From: Advenella sp048381675
GTDB lineage: Bacteria; Pseudomonadota; Gammaproteobacteria; Burkholderiales; Burkholderiaceae_B
DNA: 64,000 nt
Reading direction: 5' to 3'
NCBI RefSeq assembly: GCF_048381675.1
Contig: NZ_JBLWIS010000006.1
Location: forward strand, 113,358 to 177,357
The notes under the pieces were generated by a model that worked only from the letters and a program-made list of their open reading frames with translations, did no database searches and was not told the origin of the DNA. Shown here piece by piece: positions 16,246 through 25,214 of this stretch; the stretch's first letter is position 1; each line of letters opens with the position of its first letter. The position numbers and the translations under genes were made by a program.

Positions 16246-17199
16246 ATGGCTTATGAATTCCACTCCCCCTCAGAAACCAATAGCGTCATTGTGGGCGGCG
16301 GTACGATGGGAACCGATATTGCCACGGTATTGCTGCGTGCAAAGTCCCGCTGCACCATAGTAGAACCCAGCCAGCTTCAACATGAAGGGATATGCAACCG
16401 TATCGCACAAAACTTGCAGGCTATCGGACGTGAAGAAAACCGTTCACTGCTTTCAGTTGTTGCTTCTCTTGAGGAAATTGACTGGTCGGGCGTGCATCTG
16501 GTGATTGAGGCAATTCCTGAAGATCTGGCGCTCAAGCAAGCGCTGTTCAAGGATCTTGAGCGCCTGGCAGGGGCTGACGTCATTTTATGCAGTAACAGCT
16601 CTAGTTTTCCGATCAGTGATATTGCCGAAGGCCTGCAAACGGCAGAAAGGATGGCCGGCTTGCATTTTTTCATGCCAGCACATATTGTGCCACTGGTTGA
16701 GGTGGTACTGGGCAAGCAAACCAATCCCGAGGTGGGGGCGACTCTGGTGGCCCTGATGAAACGCTGTGGTTCGGTGCCGGTCCTGATCCGCAAAGATGTG
16801 CCCGGTTTCCTCGCCAATCGCCTGCAACATGCTATTGGCCGGGAAGCTTATTCGCTGATCCAGTCGGGTATTGTGACCGCTGAAGATGTGGATGCCGCCG
16901 TGCGTTTTGGATTTGGTTTTCGGTATTTGGCGGCTGGCCCGATTATGCAAAAGGAAATTGCCGGTTGGGATGTTCATGCTGCGGCTGCCGCAACCATTTA
17001 CCCTGACCTGTCAAATGCGGCAATGCCTCCCGCAGTCTTGACTGACAAAATAAAAAATGGCAACTATGGCATGAAAACGGGGGAAGGTTTCTATACATGG
17101 ACACCAGAAACCATGCAAGAGGAAAAACAGCGTTACGATCAGGTATTAAGGCAAGGGCTTGAAATTTTGTCCAAAGACCTTCCTGAAATTGAACCCTGA
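16246..17199 (+). CDS. 3-hydroxyacyl-CoA dehydrogenase family protein
   Basis: The 317-residue protein has an N-terminal Rossmann fold (I-V-G-G-G-T-M-G-T-D-I-A) and the family segment S-N-S-S-S-F-P-I-S followed by H-F-F-M-P-A-H. A C-terminal helical domain with R-K-D-V-P-G-F-L-A-N-R-L completes a single-module HAD enzyme. The catalytic His is in G-L-H-F-F. Such proteins oxidise 3-hydroxyacyl-CoA or related hydroxyacids with NAD+. The substrate cannot be read from the sequence. AAGGAGATATA precedes the ATG. No partner gene is adjacent, so it is probably monocistronic. Confidence 0.88.
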   Translation: MAYEFHSPSETNSVIVGGGTMGTDIATVLLRAKSRCTIVEPSQLQHEGICNRIAQNLQAIGREENRSLLSVVASLEEIDWSGVHLVIEAIPEDLALKQALFKDLERLAGADVILCSNSSSFPISDIAEGLQTAERMAGLHFFMPAHIVPLVEVVLGKQTNPEVGATLVALMKRCGSVPVLIRKDVPGFLANRLQHAIGREAYSLIQSGIVTAEDVDAAVRFGFGFRYLAAGPIMQKEIAGWDVHAAAAATIYPDLSNAAMPPAVLTDKIKNGNYGMKTGEGFYTWTPETMQEEKQRYDQVLRQGLEILSKDLPEIEP

Positions 17200-17459
17200 A
17201 CCGGAATTTTTCACTAAAATCCTGTTGGTCTTGCCTGACGGGGACAATGGGGTGATAATCTGGTTTTTCATGCTAAAACTTGGGCGCTGAAAGTACGGGA
17301 ATATGCGGTTTTTTTTCCAATAAATATCTGTTTTTACAAACAATAATTTGGATTTTCCGATTGTTTCCTATTATCCGAATTAAATTGCCACAAAATGAAT
17401 GTGCTGGTTCTGTAAAAGGTGTAACATTCAGCCTGATATTATCTTTAGAGGAGTGTAAA

Positions 17460-18263
17460 ATGAATAAACCAAATTCTGGCAGTCGCCTTAAATTTGGGTT
17501 TGTTGCGTTAATGGCATTAACGTTTGCTGGATGCTCATCAATCAGTAACGTCAGTTCAGACGGAGTTACCGAAGATCCTGTCTGGCCAAATGTTGAAAGC
17601 GTTACCTTAAATAACAAGCAGGGTACTTACCCCAATTTTTATAATTTGACACAGGTCCGTTCTGGCGTAACCAAAGACCAACTCTATTATTTGCTGGGCC
17701 GCCCGCACTTTAGTGAAGGCATCAGTGCAAAAGAATGGGATTACCTCTTCCATTTCCATACCCCTGACATGGGTGTCAATAATGTCACAACCTGCCAGTT
17801 CAAGATTCTTTTCGACACCGACAGTATTGCCCGCAGTTTTTATTGGCGTAGCGTAGGCGAAGGTGCCGGTTGCCCGCCAGGAAGTGCCAAACAGTCATAT
17901 ACACTAAGTGCAGATGCTTTGTTTGAGTTTGACAAATCAACACTAAGCGCCATTACAACAGGCCGTCAGGAACTGGACAATCTTGCCCAAAGCTTAAGCA
18001 ATGCGAAGGACGTGACCGGTATTACTATTGTTGGTCATACCGACCGCTTGGGTAATAGCGGTTATAACATGAAGCTGTCACAGGCCCGTGCAGAAACCGT
18101 TGGCAACTATCTGGTTAGCCAGGGTATTCCGGCTAACATGATCCAGGCTTATGGCGTGGGCGATTCACAACCTGTTGTGCAATGTGATGGTGGTGGCCAA
18201 GAGCTTATCAACTGTCTGGCGCCAAACCGTCGTGTCGTCATTACCGTAGACAACAAGCAATAA
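17460..18263 (+). CDS. SmpA/BamE-like plus OmpA-domain lipoprotein (TpgA-like), stand-alone copy
   Basis: The 267-residue product has a signal peptide with lipobox T-F-A-G-C (Cys25). An SmpA/OmlA (BamE-like) module follows (G-V-T-K-D-Q-L-Y-Y-L-L-G-R-P-H-F, then E-W-D-Y-L-F-H-F), and then a C-terminal OmpA peptidoglycan-binding domain (G-H-T-D-R-L-G and L-S-Q-A-R-A-E-T-V). The lipidated N-terminus would sit in the outer membrane and the C-terminus on peptidoglycan. It is clearly paralogous to the protein at 62.3 kb that lies between two trimeric autotransporters. I recall TpgA, the partner of the Acinetobacter adhesin AtaA, as having this type of architecture. GAGGAG lies seven bases before the ATG. 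A strong terminator follows. Confidence 0.88.
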   Translation: MNKPNSGSRLKFGFVALMALTFAGCSSISNVSSDGVTEDPVWPNVESVTLNNKQGTYPNFYNLTQVRSGVTKDQLYYLLGRPHFSEGISAKEWDYLFHFHTPDMGVNNVTTCQFKILFDTDSIARSFYWRSVGEGAGCPPGSAKQSYTLSADALFEFDKSTLSAITTGRQELDNLAQSLSNAKDVTGITIVGHTDRLGNSGYNMKLSQARAETVGNYLVSQGIPANMIQAYGVGDSQPVVQCDGGGQELINCLAPNRRVVITVDNKQ

Positions 18264-18315
18264 AACAGGCTGTTTCTTCATAATTATTCAAGTCTGAACC
18301 ATATTTACACCCGTA

Positions 18316-18349
18316 CCGCATAACTTTTCTAAAGTTATGCGGTTTTTTT
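18316..18349 (+). terminator. Terminator after the stand-alone TpgA-like gene
   Basis: CCGCATAACTTT pairs perfectly with AAAGTTATGCGG around a three-base loop and is followed by a run of seven T's: a classic intrinsic terminator. Confidence 0.92.
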
Positions 18350-18425
18350 ATATGCCTTGTAGAAAATGCTGGCATATGATGTTGTTTATCAAAACATTGT
18401 GAACAATAGTTAATTGCGATTTGGT

Positions 18426-18439
18426 TTGATATAAAACAA
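18426..18439. promoter_or_regulatory. FNR/ANR-like site upstream of cytochrome c peroxidase
   Basis: TTGAT-ATAA-AACAA matches TTGAT-N4-ATCAA at 9 of 10 positions. It is 138 bases upstream of the peroxidase ATG. Low-oxygen control of di-haem peroxidases by FNR/ANR is known in other proteobacteria; use of this site is inferred. Confidence 0.5.
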
Positions 18440-18577
18440 TACTGCCTATCAACTCTCAAGTTACCATAGTCTCAAGCTTTAAATAAAGATATTAAAAACT
18501 CATTACGGGGAATTGGTAAGTATCCTTATTAAATTTTTTTTAAAAGGCTACTTATATTTTTTAAGAGAGGTTGTATT

Positions 18578-19630
18578 ATGGTGAAAATGAAAAAATCCAT
18601 TGCTAGCTACGCGCTGGCATCAATATTATGTCTGGCCGGCAGTGCTGGTGTCATGGCCCAAGACAAAGCGGCAGAGGCCACCAAAACGGAACGCTACAAA
18701 CCCAACAATGAATTGATTGTTGCCATTGAGCCTGCAAGTGGTCAGAATCCTGCAGAAGTCGAGCTGGGTAAAAAACTGTTCTTTGATCCCCGTTTGTCAC
18801 GGTCGGGTTTCATTTCCTGTAACTCTTGCCATAACCTGGGCATGGGCGGCAGCGATAACCTGCCTACCTCAATTGGCCACAACTGGCAGGAAGGTCCTAT
18901 CAACTCACCAACCGTATTGAACTCCAGCCTGAACTTTGTCCAGTTCTGGGACGGTCGTGCGGCAGACTTGCGTGAGCAGGCTGGTGGTCCCATTGCCAAC
19001 CCGCTGGAAATGGCTTCCTCACATGACCTGGTGGTGAATATTCTTGAGTCCATTCCTCAATACAAGGAAGAGTTCAAAAAAGTATATGGTACCGACACCA
19101 TCACGATTAATGAAGTGACCAAAGCACTGGCAGTATTTGAAGAAACCCTGGTAACGCCTAATGCACCCTTTGACCGTTGGTTGAAAGGTGATGAAAATGC
19201 CATTAATGACCAGGAGCTGCGTGGTTATCTGACCTTTAAGGAAAGCGGTTGCGTTGCCTGTCATAATGGAGCCAACGCGGGCGGATCCTCATTCCAGAAA
19301 ATGGGTCTGGTCGAGCCGTACGTTACCGATAACGAAGCCGCCGGCCGTGCCGGTGTGACCGGTAAAGACGTTGACCGTATGATGTTCAAGGTGCCTACCC
19401 TGCGCAACGTGGAATTGACCTATCCGTACTTCCACGATGGTGCGGCCAATACATTGGCTGAAGCGGTGGACATTATGGGAAGACTGCAGTTAGGCCGCAA
19501 ATTTACAGACAATGAAATTGAAGATATTGTCGCCTTCCTGAAAACCCTGACCGGTGAGCAGCCACGGTTTGAAATGCCTATCCTGCCACCTTCCAGTGAT
19601 TTGACACCCCGTGCCAAACCTTTTGAATAA
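18578..19630 (+). CDS. Di-haem cytochrome c peroxidase
   Basis: The 350-residue protein has a Sec signal peptide (cleavage near V-M-A-Q, residue 27) and two c-type haem motifs, C-N-S-C-H at residues 81-85 and C-V-A-C-H near residue 225. The family blocks L-G-K-K-L-F-F-D-P-R-L-S and P-T-L-R-N-V-E-L-T-Y-P-Y-F-H-D-G are intact. It reduces hydrogen peroxide to water in the periplasm with electrons from cytochrome c. MauG shares the fold, but the sequence pattern and length fit bacterial CcpA/Ccp. The start ATG has AGAGG upstream. An FNR-like box in front suggests expression under low oxygen, like the cyd operon. Confidence 0.95.
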   Translation: MVKMKKSIASYALASILCLAGSAGVMAQDKAAEATKTERYKPNNELIVAIEPASGQNPAEVELGKKLFFDPRLSRSGFISCNSCHNLGMGGSDNLPTSIGHNWQEGPINSPTVLNSSLNFVQFWDGRAADLREQAGGPIANPLEMASSHDLVVNILESIPQYKEEFKKVYGTDTITINEVTKALAVFEETLVTPNAPFDRWLKGDENAINDQELRGYLTFKESGCVACHNGANAGGSSFQKMGLVEPYVTDNEAAGRAGVTGKDVDRMMFKVPTLRNVELTYPYFHDGAANTLAEAVDIMGRLQLGRKFTDNEIEDIVAFLKTLTGEQPRFEMPILPPSSDLTPRAKPFE

Positions 19631-19688
19631 GGGATAGCAAAGGTTAAATGGCAGTGCTGTGAGCGGCTGCCATTAACAAGTCTCGATT

Positions 19689-19728
19689 AAAAAACACCTG
19701 TTTCGTCTTGGCGAACAGGTGTTTTTTT
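19689..19728 (+). terminator. Terminator after cytochrome c peroxidase
   Basis: AAAACACCTGTT pairs with AACAGGTGTTTT across a short loop and is followed by T's; A's also precede it, so it may act on both strands. Confidence 0.88.
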
Positions 19729-19963
19729 GCAGAAAAAGATACATGATAGTAAAAAACGTCAAAGCGGTTTGACTGGCTGTTGAAATTATCAAGCCGTTTT
19801 TTACGTGAAGCGGGGGTAAGAGTGCAAAGGGTGTGATGCAGGCCAATCATTAAACGGACGCGGGTTTATATTGCTCGCCTAGCAATTTGTGTTGGTTTTG
19901 ATACAGCCACTTTTTGTTTTTAAGACCAGAAAATCATTCCGTGAGTATATTCACTTACAATCA

Positions 19964-19989
19964 TTGATAATTCAAATGGAAATTATCAA
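19964..19989. promoter_or_regulatory. Dyad upstream of the GST gene
   Basis: TTGATAATT and its exact complement AATTATCAA are separated by eight bases, and the right arm ends 20 bases before the GST ATG. It could be an operator or an mRNA hairpin. Confidence 0.35.
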
Positions 19990-20009
19990 GAGATATTCGG
20001 AGAATATGA

Positions 20010-20612
20010 ATGAAGCTTTATTATTCAACAACATCCCCTTTTGTGCGCAAAGTGATGATGGTGGTGCAAGAGTTGGGTTTGCTTGATCAACTGGAAAAGG
20101 AGACGGTACAGGTCCATCCGGTTAACCGTTTGCAATCGCTTATAGTTTCCAATCCACTCGGGCAAGTCCCCACCCTGATTACCGATGATGGCCAGGCCCT
20201 TTATGACAGCCGGGTTATTTGTGAGTATCTGAATGACAAAGCCAATGGCCGCCTGTTTGGCGACCAGCAGAGCCGCTGGGGAATCTTGTCCGAATTGGCT
20301 GCGCTGGATGGTTCGCTGAGTGCTTTGGTGACTGCCCGCTATGAAATCAGTGTCAGGCCTGTCGAGTTGCAGTGGTTGGCCTGGGTTGATGCTCAAATGG
20401 ACAAGACCCGCACGACACTGGAATATTTCGAAGGCAAGGCTGATACACTTGAAGGCCGGGTGGATATCGCCATTTTTGACCTGGCCTGTTTATTGGGTTA
20501 CCTTGATTTCCGCTTCGCCCACTTTGACTGGCGCAAGCTTTATCCCAAGCTGGATGCCTGGTATGCGCAGTTCTCGCAACGTCCATCCGTAAAAAATACA
20601 GCACCCGTATAA
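20010..20612 (+). CDS. Glutathione S-transferase family protein
   Basis: The 200-residue protein has the thioredoxin-like N-terminal domain with Y-Y-S-T-T-S-P-F-V-R-K-V. The cis-proline segment N-P-L-G-Q-V-P-T-L is followed by the glutathione-binding D-S-R-V-I-C-E-Y-L. The C-terminal helical domain has D-I-A-I-F-D-L-A-C. It is a cytosolic GST of the bacterial YibF-like type, conjugating or reducing with glutathione; the substrate is unknown. A LysR gene follows after two bases and is probably co-transcribed. Confidence 0.92.
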   Translation: MKLYYSTTSPFVRKVMMVVQELGLLDQLEKETVQVHPVNRLQSLIVSNPLGQVPTLITDDGQALYDSRVICEYLNDKANGRLFGDQQSRWGILSELAALDGSLSALVTARYEISVRPVELQWLAWVDAQMDKTRTTLEYFEGKADTLEGRVDIAIFDLACLLGYLDFRFAHFDWRKLYPKLDAWYAQFSQRPSVKNTAPV

Positions 20613-20614
20613 CG

Positions 20615-21529
20615 TTGAATTTATCCCGATTTGACCCGCATACCTTACGCGTTTTTCTTCTGGCGGCCCAGCACTCAAGCCTGACCAAGGCCGCCCAAGA
20701 GACGCATCTTACCTTGTCTGCCGCCAGCAAGCGCATTTCAGAGCTTGAAAAACAGCTGAACTGTAGCCTGTTTGTCAGGCAACCCAGGGGCCTGGCGCTG
20801 ACTTCGGCCGGGCACTCGCTGGTAGAGCATGCGCAATCGGTTATCAGTGCCATTAACCGTATGGCTACTGATATGGAAGACTACGCGGCAGGTTTACGGG
20901 GGCAGGTCCGGATATGGGCCAATACGTCTTCAGTCATTCAGTTTTTACCTGCCGACCTGGCCCGGTTCACACGGAAAAATCCTGCCATTCGCCTGAATCT
21001 TGAAGAAAAATTGAGCCATGAAATTATTTCGGCCCTGACCCAGGAAAAAATCGATATCGGGATTTTTGCCGATAATGTGCCCAGTGGCCAGGTACAAAAA
21101 AGTGTCTACCAATGCGATCGCCTGGTCTTGCTGGTGCCCCAATTCCATGTGCTAAGCCAGTCTCCACCGGTTTATTTCAGGGATGTGCTGGAGTATGACT
21201 TTGTCGGCTTGTCTGATGGCAGCTCGCTGCTGGTTCTCATGCAGGAAGCGGCATTGGTGGCTGAAAAATCATTGCGCCTGCGGGTACAGGTAAGCAGTTT
21301 TGATGCCATTTGCCGCATGATCGAGGCAGGATTGGGCATTGGCCTCTTGCCCCGTTCTTCGGTGCGCCCGGAGATTCTTGGTAAAGGATTGCATGCCGTG
21401 GAGTTGCTTGACAGCTGGTCTGAACGGACCTTGTGGATTGGGGTGCGTAATGAGCAGGCCCTGACGCCAGATGCCCAACGTCTTTTTTCTTTCCTGAAAG
21501 AAAGCCGTTATGCAAGTGATTTAAAATAA
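20615..21529 (+). CDS. LysR-family transcriptional regulator
   Basis: The 304-residue product has an N-terminal winged helix-turn-helix of LysR type (L-R-V-F-L-L-A-A-Q-H-S-S-L-T-K-A-A, then A-A-S-K-R-I-S-E-L-E) and a C-terminal effector-binding domain. The start is probably TTG at 20615, two bases after the GST stop, since the protein aligns with the family from its first residues; no clear Shine-Dalgarno is seen. It stands 113 bases upstream of the CoA-transferase operon in the same direction and may control that operon or the GST gene. Confidence 0.9.
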   Translation: MNLSRFDPHTLRVFLLAAQHSSLTKAAQETHLTLSAASKRISELEKQLNCSLFVRQPRGLALTSAGHSLVEHAQSVISAINRMATDMEDYAAGLRGQVRIWANTSSVIQFLPADLARFTRKNPAIRLNLEEKLSHEIISALTQEKIDIGIFADNVPSGQVQKSVYQCDRLVLLVPQFHVLSQSPPVYFRDVLEYDFVGLSDGSSLLVLMQEAALVAEKSLRLRVQVSSFDAICRMIEAGLGIGLLPRSSVRPEILGKGLHAVELLDSWSERTLWIGVRNEQALTPDAQRLFSFLKESRYASDLK

Positions 21530-21642
21530 AAAAAGACGTTCACTTGAATTTCAGGAAAGGGTAGTTTAGAAAATAATGATTTTCAAGCGGGATATTTTCT
21601 TTCATTATATTGTTGAGTTGAAAGTAATGAAAGGTAATTGAA

Positions 21643-22833
21643 ATGTCAAAACCGCTTGAAGGTATCAAAGTACTTGAGTTGGGTCAGCTGATTGCTGGTC
21701 CTTTTGCCTGCAAAATGCTGGCTGAGTTTGGGGCGGAAGTCATCAAGATAGAACCCCCCGAAACCGGTGACCCGCTACGCAAATGGCGTTTGTTGCATGA
21801 AGGCACCTCCGTCTGGTGGGCTTCTCAATCAAGAAACAAACAATCCGTCACTTTGGACCTGCGCCAGAAAGAAGGGCAGGATGTGATCCGGCTTCTGGTC
21901 AAGGAAGTTGACGTGCTGGTGGAAAACTTCCGTCCAGGAACCCTTGAGAAGTGGGGGCTGGGTTGGGAAGAGCTGAAACAGATCAATCCTAAACTCATCA
22001 TGCTCCGTGTTTCCGGTTATGGTCAAACAGGACCATATAAGGATTTGCCGGGTTTTGGCGTGGTGGGTGAGGCCATGGGTGGCCTGCGTCATCTTAGTGG
22101 AGAACCGGGCCGTCCTCCGGTACGGGTGGGGATTTCGATTGGTGATTCGCTTTCCGCCTTGCATGGCGTGATTGGGGTGTTGCTGGCTTTGCGTCATCGG
22201 GACCAGAATAACGGCAATGGGCAGGTCATTGATGTCGCCTTGTACGAGTCTGTCTTTAACATGATGGAAAGCATGATGGCGGAATACTCGATTTTTAATG
22301 AAATCCGCCAGCCTGCTGGAAGCAGTTTACCAGGTATCACGCCAAGCAATGCTTACCGTTGCGCAGATGGCAAGTACGCCCTGATCGCAGGAAATGGTGA
22401 CAGCATTTTCAAGCGTCTCATGGCGCTTATCGGGCGCAATGACATCGCCGAAGATCCTGCTTTTGAACATAATGACGGCCGCTCCAAACAGGCCGAATAC
22501 ATTGATGGCGTGATTGGACAATGGGCCGCTCAGCATAGCCTGGATGAAGTGCTTGAGGCCTTGCATCAGTCCCGTATTCCCGCAGGCAAAATTTACGATG
22601 TTGCCGATATTGCACAAGATCCACATTATCAGGCACGCGAGATGTTGATTCAGGGCGAGCTTGAGGATGGGACTGCAGTTACCCTGCCGGGAATTGTGCC
22701 AAAGCTAAGTGAAACGCCCGGAGAGGTTCGTCGCAAAGCACCCACACTGGGACAGGATACGGCCAAAGTGCTGGGTGAGTTGGGCATAGATGAGCAGACC
22801 CAACAGCAATGGCGTGCCAAGGGCATTATTTAA
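21643..22833 (+). CDS. CaiB/BaiF-family CoA-transferase
   Basis: The 396-residue protein is a class III CoA-transferase: it begins P-L-E-G-I-K-V-L-E-L-G-Q-L-I-A-G-P-F and has E-N-F-R-P-G-T-L-E-K-W-G. The catalytic aspartate should be in G-I-S-I-G-D-S-L-S-A (about residue 170). Such enzymes move CoA from a donor such as succinyl-CoA to a carboxylic acid. Six bases separate it from the HMG-CoA-lyase-like gene, and leuC/leuD-like genes follow with ATGA overlaps. This context suggests activation of a C5 dicarboxylate such as citramalate, but that is inference. Confidence 0.93.
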   Translation: MSKPLEGIKVLELGQLIAGPFACKMLAEFGAEVIKIEPPETGDPLRKWRLLHEGTSVWWASQSRNKQSVTLDLRQKEGQDVIRLLVKEVDVLVENFRPGTLEKWGLGWEELKQINPKLIMLRVSGYGQTGPYKDLPGFGVVGEAMGGLRHLSGEPGRPPVRVGISIGDSLSALHGVIGVLLALRHRDQNNGNGQVIDVALYESVFNMMESMMAEYSIFNEIRQPAGSSLPGITPSNAYRCADGKYALIAGNGDSIFKRLMALIGRNDIAEDPAFEHNDGRSKQAEYIDGVIGQWAAQHSLDEVLEALHQSRIPAGKIYDVADIAQDPHYQAREMLIQGELEDGTAVTLPGIVPKLSETPGEVRRKAPTLGQDTAKVLGELGIDEQTQQQWRAKGII

Positions 22834-22839
22834 GACGGG

Positions 22840-23784
22840 ATGAGCATGATGCAGAAAAAACGTATTTATATACAGGAAGTGGCCTGTCGTGACGGGTTTC
22901 AAAATGAAGCCGCGTTTATACCCACAGATGACAAGATCGAGATCATCAATCGCTTAAGTGATTGTGGCTTTGCCAAAATTGAAGTCACCTCATTTACTTC
23001 GCCCAAGGCGATTCCCGCCTTGCGGGATGCCGAAGAGGTCATGCACCGGATCCAGCGTAACCCCAATGTGGTGTATACCGTACTGGTACCCAATTTGCGT
23101 GGTGCTGAACGAGCGATGTCCTGCGGGGTGGATGAAGTCAATCTGGTGATGTCCGTCAGTGAAACGCATAATCAATCCAATTTGCGCATGACACGCGAGC
23201 GTTCTTTTGAACAGTTGGCCGGTATTATTGGGGAGGTCAAATCCACGCCGGTAGCGATTAATATTTCCCTGTCCTGTTCTTTTGGTTGTCCCATGGAAGG
23301 TGATGTACCCCAAGATGAAGTCTTGTCCTGGGCCGACCGTTTTGCCGAACTGGGTGTGCATGGCATTACCTTATGTGACACCACTGGCATGGCGTATCCA
23401 ACGCAGGTCAGGGCGCTGTTTGAAGACTGTAAGGCGCGTTTTCCCGCGCTGGAATTAACCGCGCATTTCCATAATACGCGTGGCATGGCTTTAGCCAATG
23501 CCAATGCGGCCATTGAAGCGGGCATTAACCGATTTGATGTGTCTTTGGGCGGTTTGGGTGGATGTCCTTATGCGCCCGGCGCTTCGGGCAATGTGTGCAC
23601 GGAAGAGATGGTGCACATGTTGGAATTGATGGGGATGGATACGGGGGTTAATCTGGAGCAGCTTTTACAGGCCAGCGCTTTGTTACCTGGCCTGATTGGG
23701 CATGATGTACCCAGCCAGATCCTGAAAGCGGGCCCACGCCTGAAATTACATAATCCTGTCGGTTCGATGGCGAGGTCGCAATGA
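22840..23784 (+). CDS. HMG-CoA lyase-family enzyme (possible citramalyl-CoA lyase)
   Basis: The 314-residue TIM-barrel enzyme shows E-V-A-C-R-D-G-F-Q-N-E, the metal-binding H-F-H-N-T-R-G-M, and the active-site loop G-G-L-G-G-C-P-Y-A-P-G-A-S-G-N. This is the HMGL family that cleaves 3-hydroxy-3-methylglutaryl-CoA to acetyl-CoA and acetoacetate; relatives cleave other branched hydroxyacyl-CoAs. The neighbouring CoA-transferase and LeuCD-like hydratase suggest a citramalyl-type substrate. Its TGA overlaps the next ATG, so translation is probably coupled. The first ATG is used; another Met lies three codons in. Confidence 0.9.
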   Translation: MSMMQKKRIYIQEVACRDGFQNEAAFIPTDDKIEIINRLSDCGFAKIEVTSFTSPKAIPALRDAEEVMHRIQRNPNVVYTVLVPNLRGAERAMSCGVDEVNLVMSVSETHNQSNLRMTRERSFEQLAGIIGEVKSTPVAINISLSCSFGCPMEGDVPQDEVLSWADRFAELGVHGITLCDTTGMAYPTQVRALFEDCKARFPALELTAHFHNTRGMALANANAAIEAGINRFDVSLGGLGGCPYAPGASGNVCTEEMVHMLELMGMDTGVNLEQLLQASALLPGLIGHDVPSQILKAGPRLKLHNPVGSMARSQ

Positions 23785-25214
23785 GTTATCCTAAAACTTT
23801 GTTTGAGAAATTATGGCAACGCCATGTGGTGGAAGAAAATGATGAGGGGCCATCGTTACTATATATAGATCGTCACCTCGTTTACGAAGTGACGAGTCCT
23901 CAAGCATTCGAAGGCTTGCGGTTGTCAGGGCGTAAGCCATGGCGTAGCGATACCGTGATGGCCAGTGCCGACCACAACGTTCCAACGGATCCATCCGAGC
24001 GTGAGATGGGGGTGGATGGTATTCAGGACGTACTGTCGCGCATCCAGGTAAAGCAACTGGGCAAGAACTGTGACGAGTTTGGTATTACGGAGTTCCGTCT
24101 GGACGACAGGCGGCAAGGCATCATTCATGTCATTGGTCCGGAGCAAGGGGCCACTCTTCCAGGGATGACCGTGGTCGCGGGCGATTCGCATACAAGTACA
24201 CATGGCGCATTTGCAGCCTTGGCATTTGGTGTAGGAACCTCAGAGGTAGAGCACGTATTGGCTACACAGTGCTTGCCGATGCAGCGCATGAAGCCGATGT
24301 TGGTGAAAGTCGAAGGTGAGCTGCCAGATGGTGTAACGGCAAAAGATCTTATTCTTGAAATTATACGAAGAATTGGAACAGCGGGAGGCACCGGCTACGC
24401 CATTGAATTCGCTGGCAGCACGATCCGCGGCCTTTCCATGGAGGGGCGTATGACTCTCTGTAATATGGCTATTGAAGCGGGGGCCCGCGTTGGCTTGGTG
24501 GCGGTTGATGAGAAAACGATTGAATATCTGAAAGGGCGACCTTTCTCACCCAAGGCAGAGCAGTGGGCCCAGGCCGAAGCTTACTGGCGTACGCTTCAAA
24601 GTGATCCAGGTGCCGTCTTTGAACGTACTGAAGAAATCGACGCCAGCCAGTTGCTGCCTATGGTCAGTTGGGGCACTTCACCGGAGATGGTTGTTCCCAT
24701 CAATGGTGTTGTGCCTGACCCTTCGCATGAGCCTGACCTGGTTCGTCGGGCAGGGATGGAGCGTGCATTGGCGTATATGGATCTTAAGGCCGGGACGCCC
24801 ATCCGCGACATCAGGCCTGATAAAGTGTTCATCGGGTCCTGTACGAATGCCCGTATTGAGGATCTGAGGCTGGCTGCATCCATCGTCAAGGGTAAACGCA
24901 TCGCAAGTACGCTGCGACAGGCATTGGTGGTGCCGGGATCAGGTCTGGTCAAGGAGCAGGCAGAAAAAGAAGGTCTGCATCGCATATTCCTGGATGCCGG
25001 CTTCGAATGGCGTGAGCCGGGGTGTTCGATGTGTCTGGGCATGAACAGTGATCGTCTTGGAGAAGGAGAACGTTGCGCCTCTACTTCAAACCGTAATTTT
25101 GAAGGCAGGCAAGGCTCGGGAGGGCGTACCCATTTGGTCAGCCCGGCGGTTGCCGCGGCTACCGCGATTGCCGGTTATTTTGTTGATGCTACACATGTTC
25201 ACGGGAGTCTATGA
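23781..25214 (+). CDS. LeuC-like hydro-lyase large subunit
   Basis: The 477-residue protein is an aconitase-superfamily large subunit close to 3-isopropylmalate dehydratase LeuC. It begins T-L-F-E-K-L-W-Q-R-H-V-V and has G-D-S-H-T-S-T-H-G-A-F. The [4Fe-4S] cysteines are visible in G-S-C-T-N-A-R-I-E-D and C-S-M-C-L-G-M-N. LeuC makes 3-isopropylmalate from 2-isopropylmalate in leucine synthesis. Here there is no leuA or leuB, and the gene overlaps a lyase, so it may instead hydrate citraconate/citramalate. Function at the substrate level is uncertain. Confidence 0.88.
   Translation: MSYPKTLFEKLWQRHVVEENDEGPSLLYIDRHLVYEVTSPQAFEGLRLSGRKPWRSDTVMASADHNVPTDPSEREMGVDGIQDVLSRIQVKQLGKNCDEFGITEFRLDDRRQGIIHVIGPEQGATLPGMTVVAGDSHTSTHGAFAALAFGVGTSEVEHVLATQCLPMQRMKPMLVKVEGELPDGVTAKDLILEIIRRIGTAGGTGYAIEFAGSTIRGLSMEGRMTLCNMAIEAGARVGLVAVDEKTIEYLKGRPFSPKAEQWAQAEAYWRTLQSDPGAVFERTEEIDASQLLPMVSWGTSPEMVVPINGVVPDPSHEPDLVRRAGMERALAYMDLKAGTPIRDIRPDKVFIGSCTNARIEDLRLAASIVKGKRIASTLRQALVVPGSGLVKEQAEKEGLHRIFLDAGFEWREPGCSMCLGMNSDRLGEGERCASTSNRNFEGRQGSGGRTHLVSPAVAAATAIAGYFVDATHVHGSL

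Larger units (their letters stand above)
18264..18577. other. Intergenic region with terminator and FNR-like box
   Basis: This 314-base AT-rich stretch holds the terminator of the lipoprotein gene, then an FNR-like site (18426-18439), then the leader of the peroxidase gene with AGAGG before its ATG. No ORF is convincing. Confidence 0.6.
19631..20009. other. Intergenic region between peroxidase and GST genes
   Basis: The 379 bases contain the peroxidase terminator near 19.7 kb, an AT-rich stretch without a supported gene, and then two dyads shortly before the GST gene: GTGA-N6-TCAC at 19941-19954 and a perfect 9-bp dyad at 19964-19989. A short minus-strand ORF here has no ribosome site and is not supported. 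Confidence 0.55.
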
